Assembly: GCA_910580235.1 (NCBI GenBank)
Contig: CAJTVU010000002.1
Coordinates: forward strand, 372,001 to 436,000
Reading direction: 5' to 3'
Source of the DNA: an uncultured Dorea sp.
Lineage (GTDB): Bacteria > Bacillota > Clostridia > Lachnospirales > Lachnospiraceae
Length of the DNA stretch: 64,000 nt
Numbering within the stretch: the first letter of the stretch is position 1; the number at the start of each line of letters is the position of its first letter. The position numbers were made by a program, and so were the translations under genes. The notes beneath the pieces were generated by a model. The model had not been told where the DNA came from, made no database searches, and was given only the letters and a program-made list of their open reading frames with translations. Positions 25,403 to 31,936 of this stretch are shown piece after piece.

Positions 25403-26616
25403 TTAGCTGTAAATACATATTTTTTCAGCCTTTCAAAGGCTTCGGCCAGCTTTCCATACGGCAGGGCCAGGTTCATCCGTATCCCATACGGCACATGGAA
25501 CGCACTGCCTTCCCGCCAGACCACTCCAACCGCAATGCCTGCTTCCTGCAGTTCTTCCGCTGTCTTCCCGTGTTTCCTGCACCATTCCATGCAGTCAAGC
25601 AGCAGAATATAAGTGCCCTGTGGACGGAAAAACGAAACCCCTTCAAAATTTGTCTGTATAAAATCACAAGCATAAAGAATATTTCTTTCCAGCACACGCT
25701 TCAATTCTTCCATCCAGAGGCGTCCCTGCGTCCGATAAGCCTCGACCAGCGCCCGCATAGACAAAACATTCATTTCATTATAGTGTGACAGCGATTCATA
25801 CTGCCTGATCCGTTCTCTGAGATAACGGTTATAGATAATATGATAACTGCCAACCAGCCCGGCAAGGTTAAATGTCTTTGACGGGGAATAGAACGCCACT
25901 GTCCGTTCACGCGCTGCATCCGATACCGACTGGAGCGGGATATGCCTGTTCCCAAACAGGGCAAGGTCTGACCATATCTCGTCTGAGATGACAAAGACAT
26001 CATTTGCCTCAAAAAGCTCTATCATCTTTTCAAGCTCCCACTGCTCCCATACTCTTCCTGACGGATTATGCGGCGAACAAAATAAGGCTGTGTGAATCTG
26101 AAATTTCTTTATTTTGGATTCCATATCCGCAAAATCCATGCGGCAGATACCGCCTTCATCCTGTTTTAGAGGACTGAGCACAATACGGAAGCCATTTCGT
26201 TCAAGCTGCGTTGTGAAGCCGCTGTATGTAGGGGAATGCACCAAAACAGGCTCCCCATCCGAACACAGCACCCGCAGGGCGCTGGTGACCCCGCCCAGCA
26301 CGCCATTTTCATAGCCAATATCAGACTGAGCCAGACATTCCACGCCATGAGACTGTTTCTGCCACCTGATAATGGCATCATAATATTCATCCCCAGGAAC
26401 GAAATACCCATAGACCGGATGTCCGATACGCTCTATAAGGGCTTCTGTAACAGCGGGGGCGGTTGGAAAATTCATGTCAGCAATCCACATTGGGATTTTA
26501 TCAAATCCCGGTTTTGTAATCCCCCTCGGTATCGGCCAGAAATCATTCTCGTTCATGTCGGCGGCAATGGAATCCTTTCCCCGCCGGTCCGGCATCGTTT
26601 CAAAATCAAACTTCAT
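25399..26616 (-). CDS. MalY/PatB-family PLP C-S lyase or aminotransferase
   Basis: 405 residues of fold-type I. Landmarks: IPMWIADMNFPTAPAV at the start, SPHNPSGRVW, SDEIWSDLAL, and the PLP lysine at 247 in FYSPSKTFNLAG; the C-terminus has GIRMNLALPYG with the carboxylate-binding arginine. PatB/MalY enzymes usually cleave the C-S bond of cystathionine or cysteine conjugates. Among alkylation-repair genes, a lyase removing S-alkyl-cysteine conjugates would fit a detoxification role, but this is inference. The gene begins 36 bases after the AdaA-AlkA stop. Confidence 0.88.
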   Translation of the reverse strand: MKFDFETMPDRRGKDSIAADMNENDFWPIPRGITKPGFDKIPMWIADMNFPTAPAVTEALIERIGHPVYGYFVPGDEYYDAIIRWQKQSHGVECLAQSDIGYENGVLGGVTSALRVLCSDGEPVLVHSPTYSGFTTQLERNGFRIVLSPLKQDEGGICRMDFADMESKIKKFQIHTALFCSPHNPSGRVWEQWELEKMIELFEANDVFVISDEIWSDLALFGNRHIPLQSVSDAARERTVAFYSPSKTFNLAGLVGSYHIIYNRYLRERIRQYESLSHYNEMNVLSMRALVEAYRTQGRLWMEELKRVLERNILYACDFIQTNFEGVSFFRPQGTYILLLDCMEWCRKHGKTAEELQEAGIAVGVVWREGSAFHVPYGIRMNLALPYGKLAEAFERLKKYVFTAK

Positions 26617-26652
26617 CTTCTTCTGCCTTCTTTCTTATAATTTCTTAGATAT

Positions 26653-28113
26653 TTACAGCGAGTTCCATAAACTCACTGTGGCATAGCTGCGCCACGGGCT
26701 CCAGCGTTCAGACAATTTTATCAAGTCCTTTTCTGAATAGGACGGCAGTGCTTTCTTGATCCCTGCATCCGTTTCCAAAAAGGCATCGGTCCAGCCCATT
26801 GTCCGCATTGCAATATACCTTGCTGTCCAGTTTCCGATACTTTTCACCTGGAGCAGTTTTTTTATCTCCATTTCCGGGTCGGCACACAGATCCAGCCTTA
26901 TCCTGCCGTCAGTCAGTGCCTGTGCCAGGGCAAGGATACACCTTGATCTGGATGCAATCACCCCTAATACTCCGAAACATTCCTCTATGTTATCACTCAG
27001 GGCAGAAATATCCTCTGCCGAAGGGAACAGATGCGTAAGCCCGTCAATGTCGGTGGAAACAGGTGTTCCATAGGTCTTGGCGATCTTTCCGGCCAGTGTG
27101 CCTGCTGCCTTTACCGTAATCTGCTGCCCTAAAACTGCACGTACTGACATTTCAAAAGAGTCAAAACAGCCTGGGATACGTGTCCCCGGCTCCCAGAGGC
27201 AAGGCGATACATCGTTCATAGACTGCAGCGTTTCATTTATGGCATCCGGGCTGCAGTGCAGATCAAACAGCCTGCGTATGCGCGCCAGTATCTGTGGAAG
27301 GACGGGAACCAGTGTATCACTGAGGGTAGCCATGATCCTGTTTTTTTCTGGATCGTTTTTGACGCATACCCACCCGCAGTTTTTTCTCCCGTTTCTGTCC
27401 ATGATGCAGACGGTACGCATATAGCATCCAGCCTTTACAGTTTCAACTCCTGGGATCGCACGCTGCGCAAGAAATTCCAGCATTTTTTCCCACCGGTAAG
27501 GCGGACGATATCCCATACCAACCGTTACTTCCTGTGCATGCGTCTTTCCCTGCGCAGCCTTTTTCCTGAGTGCTGTCGGAGAAAGCCCGTAATGCTTCTG
27601 GAACAGTTCATTTAACCTCCGCAGACTCCCAAACCCTGATGCCATTGCCACATCCAGCACAGACAGACAGGTATCGGTCAGGAGATTTTTAGCGAGCAGG
27701 AGCCGGCAGGTCTGCAGATATTGTACCGGCGAAACGTGATACTCTTCCATAAAAACTCGCCGAAGATGCCTGTCTGTACAGCCGAGCTGTTCTGCGATTT
27801 TTGGAAGGTTCTGTCCGCTGCCGCAGTTCTCTTCCAAAAAGGCTGCCGCCTTACGTGCAAGCATGGAGCGTGCATCTGCCACAGAATTTCCCGGTGCAAG
27901 TTCCGGGCGGCACAGGAGGCACGGCCTGAAACCTGCCGCTTCTGCCTGTGCTGCCGAAGAAAAGAATGTACAGTTTTCCCGTTTTGCCTGCTTTGCCCGG
28001 CATACGGGGCGGCAGTAGATTTTAGTCGATGAAATCCCTACAAAAAAACGTCCGTCAAACCGTGTATCTTTAGACTTAAATGCCTCATAAAGAGCATCAT
28101 CTGATCCTTTCAT
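26653..28113 (-). CDS. AdaA-AlkA fusion: methylphosphotriester sensor, AraC HTH and 3-methyladenine glycosylase II
   Basis: 486 residues from the ATG at 28111-28113, which follows AAAGGAGGG; upstream frame extension lacks a site. Domain order: Ada zinc domain (residues 1-75; Cys34, 38, 65, 68), AraC-type HTH (about 85-190, LPKIAEQLGCTDRHLRRVF), then AlkA N-terminal and HhH-GPD glycosylase (about 200-486; LLQVKSIGNWTARYIAMR and the catalytic-aspartate segment DAFLETDAGIKKAL). It can sense methylation, regulate and excise 3-methyladenine. As first gene of the operon it probably activates the cluster after damage, the adaptive-response logic of Ada. All zinc and catalytic residues are present. 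Confidence 0.92.
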   Translation of the reverse strand: MKGSDDALYEAFKSKDTRFDGRFFVGISSTKIYCRPVCRAKQAKRENCTFFSSAAQAEAAGFRPCLLCRPELAPGNSVADARSMLARKAAAFLEENCGSGQNLPKIAEQLGCTDRHLRRVFMEEYHVSPVQYLQTCRLLLAKNLLTDTCLSVLDVAMASGFGSLRRLNELFQKHYGLSPTALRKKAAQGKTHAQEVTVGMGYRPPYRWEKMLEFLAQRAIPGVETVKAGCYMRTVCIMDRNGRKNCGWVCVKNDPEKNRIMATLSDTLVPVLPQILARIRRLFDLHCSPDAINETLQSMNDVSPCLWEPGTRIPGCFDSFEMSVRAVLGQQITVKAAGTLAGKIAKTYGTPVSTDIDGLTHLFPSAEDISALSDNIEECFGVLGVIASRSRCILALAQALTDGRIRLDLCADPEMEIKKLLQVKSIGNWTARYIAMRTMGWTDAFLETDAGIKKALPSYSEKDLIKLSERWSPWRSYATVSLWNSL

Positions 28114-28248
28114 GGCGTTCCCTCCTTTTCCTCCACTATCAGTATAACTTATAGAAATTTTTAAATCTCGCTGTTTTCGGACATGGTATTTATAAAAGCA
28201 TTTCTCCATGATCTTCTCGTGATCGCGGATGCTGTGGACACTTGACAT

Positions 28249-28354
28249 TTTTGATTTTCCGCATTATAATTATATCATAAAGTTTTTCTGTTATTTAGCA
28301 GAATATCGCCAAAAAATATAATTATATCTTCAATTTTTGTAAAGGAGAAGGATT
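28249..28354. promoter_or_regulatory. Divergent control region between adaA-alkA and the AraC gene
   Basis: The 12-base direct repeat TATAATTATATC occurs at 28265-28276 and 28317-28328, 52 bases apart (about five helical turns), each with the palindrome TATAATTATA. Between them is AATATCGCCAAA at 28302-28313, also found at 19249-19260. The AraC gene has AAAGGAGAAGG before its ATG. Repeats of this kind fit looping by an AraC- or Ada-type regulator; some TATAAT copies may simply be -10 boxes. Confidence 0.55.
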
Positions 28355-29227
28355 ATGACCGTTAAGGACAGCTATATCAACTCTGTAAATCTGAATGCGG
28401 ATACAGACTTTCCTTACCTTGTACTTAATGTTATTAACGACAGGGGCTATCCGAAAAATCCTGGGTTCCGTGTTATGCACTGGCACAATGACCTGCAGTT
28501 CATTTACATTTTAAACGGAAGCGTGACTGTCCAGACACTGGATGAGAAAATGATACTCTACGCAGGGGAGGCTGTTTTCATCAATAAAAATGTTGTCCAT
28601 CTTGTCATGCCGGAAGGCTCCTGCCACTATAACAGTTTTATTTTTCCTGACTATTTTCTAAAATTTTATTTTGAAAGCCCCGCCGGAAAACTTGTAGATA
28701 ACATTGTCACAAATGTGCAGCTGCCAGTTTTTTCTTTTACTGAAAAAACCGGGTGGCACAGCAGAGTTTTAAATATGCTCCGGGAACTTGTTTCCCTTGA
28801 AAAGGATAAAACAGAGTTTTATGCATATGAAGTGCTTGTTCAGCTTTCTTCCCTATGGCTCGAAATCCAGAAAAATCTCCTTCTTCCTCCCGCCAGGCAG
28901 ACTGATTCGCTCCATATAAGGATGCAGAATTTTTTAAGTTACATTGAAAGTCATTATTCAGAAGAAATCTCCCTTGACGACCTGGCAAAGAGCGGACATG
29001 TAAGCAAATCGGAATGTCTGCGCTGTTTCAAAGTGAGCCTGCAGACAACACCTTACAAATACCTGATGGAATACCGGCTTTCCAAAGCCGCCTCGCTCAT
29101 CAAATCTACGGATGAACCGATTGGCGACATTGCATCTAAGGTCGGATTCCATCATTTGAGCCATTTCGGAAAATGTTTTAAAGAAAAAACAGGATATGCT
29201 CCGAAAGAATATAGGAATTTGCATTAG
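28355..29227 (+). CDS. AraC-family transcriptional regulator
   Basis: 290 residues: an N-terminal cupin-like domain (WHNDLQFIYILNGSVTVQTL, VFINKNVVHLV) and a C-terminal double HTH of AraC type (ISLDDLAKSGHVSKSECLRCF and EPIGDIASKVGFHHLSHFGKCF). It is the only plus-strand gene in the island and stands divergent from the 11-gene operon, so it is the natural local regulator. The cupin suggests a small-molecule inducer, unlike AdaA, which would sense damaged DNA. The start at 28355 has a clear AAAGGAGAAGG site. Confidence 0.92.
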   Translation: MTVKDSYINSVNLNADTDFPYLVLNVINDRGYPKNPGFRVMHWHNDLQFIYILNGSVTVQTLDEKMILYAGEAVFINKNVVHLVMPEGSCHYNSFIFPDYFLKFYFESPAGKLVDNIVTNVQLPVFSFTEKTGWHSRVLNMLRELVSLEKDKTEFYAYEVLVQLSSLWLEIQKNLLLPPARQTDSLHIRMQNFLSYIESHYSEEISLDDLAKSGHVSKSECLRCFKVSLQTTPYKYLMEYRLSKAASLIKSTDEPIGDIASKVGFHHLSHFGKCFKEKTGYAPKEYRNLH

Positions 29228-29280
29228 ATAAGACTAAGAAAAGGGTTCATTATTCTTGAACACAGGGTTCAAATACATTT

Positions 29281-29308
29281 AGAGGGGGTTCAAAAATGAA
29301 CCCCCTCT
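29281..29308 (+). terminator. Terminator after the AraC gene
   Basis: Perfect 11-base arms AGAGGGGGTTC / GAACCCCCTCT (29281-29291, 29298-29308) around a 6-base loop, followed by ATTTATTT on the plus strand, about 50 bases after the stop. Confidence 0.88.
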
Positions 29309-29422
29309 ATTTATTTGCCTTTGGTTTTAAAAGTAATGGTAAAGACTATAACGATTTTCAAACACACTTAATCAATTAAAAGCCTTTAATTCTATCAGTT
29401 TTCCGTTGTTTGAACCTGACCG

Positions 29423-29450
29423 ATTGTATCAATTTTGCAATTTACATTTC
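29423..29450 (-). repeat. Right terminal inverted repeat and target duplication of the island
   Basis: On the minus strand: GA (29449-29450), A, ATGTAAAT (29440-29447), seven bases, TTGATACAAT (29423-29432). The same blocks with the same spacing start the left end at 17727. Confidence 0.85.
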
Positions 29451-29609
29451 GGTGTAATGCTTTATATTGCCAAAACCATTTTTAAGGGCGTAATCTTCGA
29501 GATACTGCTTTTGATTGGAAATACTGTTGCTTTCGCCTTGCTGTTCATCATCTCGTGATAATCGCTCATACAAAGCAGTGAAACGCTCAAAACCCTTTCG
29601 TTTAGCCAC
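29449..29609 (-). pseudogene. Large serine recombinase (TnpX-like), N-terminal part
   Basis: Starts at GTG 29607-29609 with an ACAGGAGGTG site. Translation KRKGFERFTALYERLSRDDE, QGESNSISNQKQYLEDYALK and NGFGNIKHYT is the N-terminal catalytic segment of a serine recombinase (the LSRDD serine is the likely nucleophile). The frame runs 2 codons into the island and stops at TAA 29442-29444. The remaining gene is at 15741-17726; the DDGFTG segment there follows directly once the island is removed. Confidence 0.88.
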
Positions 29610-29677
29610 TTTTTCACCTCCTGTCGTATATGGTTTGTATGCCGCATCTCTGCGACTAATGTTAGTATAGCGAATAA

Positions 29678-29833
29678 TTAAGCCTGCGGATCGACGTCTA
29701 CCAGAAGCACTCTGTTTCCCTCCTTTGCCAGCCCGACACCTAAGTCTACAGTTGTGGTCGTTTTTCCGGTTCCGCCTTTCTGGTTCGCTATGGCAATCAC
29801 TTTGCATTTCGATGTCATACTCTGTGAGTGCAT
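29678..29833 (-). pseudogene. ParA/Soj-type ATPase, 5' fragment
   Basis: 51 codons from the ATG at 29831-29833 (GGAAGGAGG upstream). Translation KVIAIANQKGGTGKTTTTVD includes the deviant Walker A, and LLVDVDPQA the Walker A-prime aspartate; the frame then hits TAA at once. Complete ParA proteins are about 260 residues. The break coincides with the outer end of the tnpX-tnpV transposon, so insertion of that transposon cut the conjugative element's partition gene. I could not find the missing 3' part in the window. Confidence 0.85.
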
Positions 29834-30474
29834 TTTGATTTCCTCCTTCCTTTAAAATTTAATAGCCACTCCTTTGCGAGAAATGGCTATGTAGAAAATT
29901 TAGGCATAAAAAAACCGATTGATTCTCGTATTGAAAACCAATCGGGTATGTAGGGTTCTTTATATAAGTTTTTATTGATTAAATAGATGAAACTGGTCTT
30001 ATATTTCCTAATAAATGTTTATGGATAACTTCCGAAAGTGGCTTAAATCAAGGCTTTGCGCCATTTCTTCTTAAAAACCCTTATATCTCTTTATGTCTTT
30101 CTTTTGTAAGCGCGGGCGTCAAAAAAGCGTCAAGCAACAACTGGTTGTCACGCAGTAGAACGTCATTTTGAGGGGTAGTAATATAATTGCTTACCTTTGA
30201 TGTTTTCGTACCTATTAAGCCGCATATATACGCGCTTAGGAAGGCTCTATCGGATAATATAGCCTCATCATCAGGGCGGGCGAAAGCACTTGCTGCTTTT
30301 GTCCGCTTGATTACCCATCAGCAGGGGAAGATGAGACTGTCAACGGCGGCGCTGTAGCGTCGTTTATCTCGACCGTTGACCGGCTCGGCTACCCCTGCTA
30401 CCCCTTGCGGGTTGTTTGCTCATTCGCTTGGTTTAAGGAACTGTTCAAAAAAGGGTATAGAATAAGCACTCTAT
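29834..30474. other. Long non-coding region upstream of parA, with a large nested stem
   Basis: No gene is visible in these 640 bases. Between 30320 and 30399 three stems nest: AGCAGGGG / CCCCTGCT (30320-30327, 30392-30399), GTCAACGG / CCGTTGAC (30339-30346, 30373-30380) and CGCT / AGCG (30350-30353, 30356-30359). The region is more GC-rich than its surroundings. Comparable non-coding blocks lie before replication/partition genes in clostridial conjugative elements, so an origin or structured RNA is possible. Confidence 0.55.
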
Positions 30475-30612
30475 TTAATCTTCTTGACTTTCATTTTGAA
30501 ATGATGTGGTTAACTCCATCATCTTCTGAAAATAAGTAGCCCCATCAATTTCTTCATCTGCATATTGTCGCATCAATTCATCAATTTGACTCTTTAATTC
30601 CTCTCTGGTCAT
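30475..30612 (-). CDS. Small mobile-element protein, 45 residues
   Basis: MTREELKSQIDELMRQYADE at the start, then EIDGATYFQKMMEL, an acidic helical peptide. ATG at 30610-30612 with GAGAGGAG 6 bases upstream. Proteins like this recur in clostridial conjugative elements near parA and relaxase genes; function unknown. Confidence 0.6.
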   Translation of the reverse strand: MTREELKSQIDELMRQYADEEIDGATYFQKMMELTTSFQNESQED

Positions 30613-30651
30613 TTTGTGCTCCTCTCTTTTGCTAATTATCAATAAGAGCAA

Positions 30652-30975
30652 TCAGTCCTCTTTGAACAAGTTATATCCATGCTCCCTATGATAACTTGGT
30701 CCGTGCGGGATTTCATCTCCCCACGCTCTTTTACTTAACACGGAATTAAATCTACTCAGTAAATTTTCCAAACTAACAGCTAACGAAAAATCATCACCAG
30801 CAGAACAATATCGCTTTCTTACAATTTCTCGTTCAGTATTCAACACGTCATCCCCTACCGTCTCAAACCATTTGCTACTATATTTTTGTGGTTCATTTTC
30901 ACTCAATAATTTGTATATTCCCAATCCTGTGGCTACAAGTCCAAAACCTACTCCAACTATTTTCTTTATATTCAT
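30652..30975 (-). CDS. Hypothetical protein with N-terminal membrane helix
   Basis: 107 residues: an N-terminal hydrophobic segment (IVGVGFGLVATGLGIYKLL) with no cleavage-site cysteine, then a soluble part rich in charged residues. ATG overlaps the stop of the next upstream gene (ATGA at 30972-30975), so the two are coupled. No family recognised. Lies between the parA fragment and the second uvrB copy, probably as cargo of the first element. Confidence 0.55.
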   Translation of the reverse strand: MNIKKIVGVGFGLVATGLGIYKLLSENEPQKYSSKWFETVGDDVLNTEREIVRKRYCSAGDDFSLAVSLENLLSRFNSVLSKRAWGDEIPHGPSYHREHGYNLFKED

Positions 30976-31214
30976 GTGATTTCCTCCATAAATTCCGCTT
31001 TATCGTTCAAATATATATAATGAGAAAACCATAGCACTTCATTCTGAATACCATTCCTCTTAATTTTATTCAAGTTCTCACTTGAATCAAATGCTATGAA
31101 TTTATATATTTTTCTATCTTGAATTATCGTATGTAAAAAATTTATTTTATAATCGGTTGCGTCTTTCATCAAACAAGCAAAATACCTTTTATAAAAAGTC
31201 AATTCATCTAACAT
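30972..31214 (-). CDS. Hypothetical protein, 80 residues
   Basis: Opens MLDELTFYKRYFACLMKDAT; soluble, aromatic-rich, no motif recognised. AGGGAAA lies 6 bases before the ATG. Coupled to the membrane-anchored gene downstream, so a two-component cargo unit (for example small effector and partner) is possible but unsupported. Confidence 0.5.
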   Translation of the reverse strand: MLDELTFYKRYFACLMKDATDYKINFLHTIIQDRKIYKFIAFDSSENLNKIKRNGIQNEVLWFSHYIYLNDKAEFMEEIT

Positions 31215-31234
31215 CTGCTTTCCCTCATTTTAGT

Positions 31235-31393
31235 TCTAATCTCTCATTACGAATATTTATTGCAAAAAGTCACAAATTCCATTCCCCCGTCTAGTATCAT
31301 ATAATCCGTCTCCCGCTATTTCGTCCGCAAAATCCGTACCAAACAGCACGAAAAAGCACCAAATATCAGGCTTCTGAACCCCCAAACACTCTA
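31235..31393. repeat. Element-end sequence next to uvrB copy 2
   Basis: Contains CATTACGAATATTTATTGC, AAAAAGTCACAAATTCC, and a stretch TCCGCAAAATCC...CAGCAC...CACCAAATA. Recognisably related sequence lies before uvrB copy 3 (34960-35090) and, less closely, at 36885-36975. It appears to be the shared right end of the integrating elements. Confidence 0.55.
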
Positions 31394-31648
31394 GGAGACA
31401 AAATACTCCACCGCGTTATTCGGGAAGAATTCTTTGAATTCCCCGTACAGCTGTGCCGCCAATGTCTTATTATGTGCAATGATCAGCGTCGGCTTATTCA
31501 GCTGCTGGATGATGTTCGCCATTGTAAATGTCTTGCCGGAGCCTGTGACGCCTAGAAGAGCCTGGCATTGGTTGCCCTCTTTAAAGCCTTTCACAAGCCG
31601 GTCAATCGCCTGCGGCTGATATTGCGATACTAATTCAAATTGATCCAT
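31394..31648 (-). pseudogene. uvrB 5' fragment, copy 2
   Basis: 85 codons matching uvrB from ATG to EYFVS, with a variant beginning MDQFELVSQYQPQAIDRLV that lacks four residues of the full gene, and otherwise near-identical from KGFKEGNQCQ onward. It has its own AGGAGAACTCA ribosome site, and upstream sequence different from copies 1 and 3. It ends within GGAGACAAAATACT at 31394-31407, the same place as copy 3. Without the rest of uvrB it is not functional; it is best read as the displaced 5' end of uvrB after integration. Confidence 0.9.
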
Positions 31649-31706
31649 TGAGTTCTCCTATATTTGAACCTCCGAGCAAAACTCGGTAATTGACTTACAA
31701 ATAATA

Positions 31707-31865
31707 CTAAATTCCAAAATCACTTAATTTCCTTCTGTAACTCGTAGAAACTAAATTTCCTTGGCTTTCTATGATATCTAACTCTATAAGCTGTTGTAAA
31801 TATCTGTTTACTGTGGATTTGTTTTTCCTGTTAATTTTCTAACTGTTCGCGCCTCAATTATATCA
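31707..31865 (-). pseudogene. Winged-helix DNA-binding domain remnant
   Basis: In one frame: NKSTVNRYLQQLIELDIIES, then QGNLVSTSYRRKLSDFGI and a stop; the preceding helix ARTVRKLTGK is in another frame, so at least one frameshift is present. It resembles the C-terminal wHTH of AlbA/Fic-type or RecG-like ORFs. The remaining sequence up to 31936 holds nothing I can call. Confidence 0.4.
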
Positions 31866-31936
31866 TACACCTCCAAATATTCTATTAATAGGCTTTATTT
31901 TAGTAAAATATCTAGGGTATCCTATGACTTCCCTAT

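Larger units (their letters stand above)
17727..29448. mobile_element. 11.7-kb alkylation-repair island inserted in the tnpX-like gene
   Basis: Bounded by imperfect inverted repeats and a 2-bp duplication (GA on the coding strand of the interrupted gene). It carries 13 minus-strand genes and one divergent AraC gene, with visibly higher GC and better-preserved reading frames than the AT-rich, decayed flanks. A GA dinucleotide with imperfect inverted half-sites is what Tn4451-type serine recombinases leave. No recombinase gene is found inside, so it must have moved using an enzyme in trans, or lost its own. Mechanism is inference; the boundaries are read directly. Confidence 0.85.

Noticed and set aside
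31394..31648. A second, short UvrB-like protein as a functional regulator
   Set aside because: It ends at the shared breakpoint without its own stop design, and copy 3 ends at the same place; displacement by integration explains both better.
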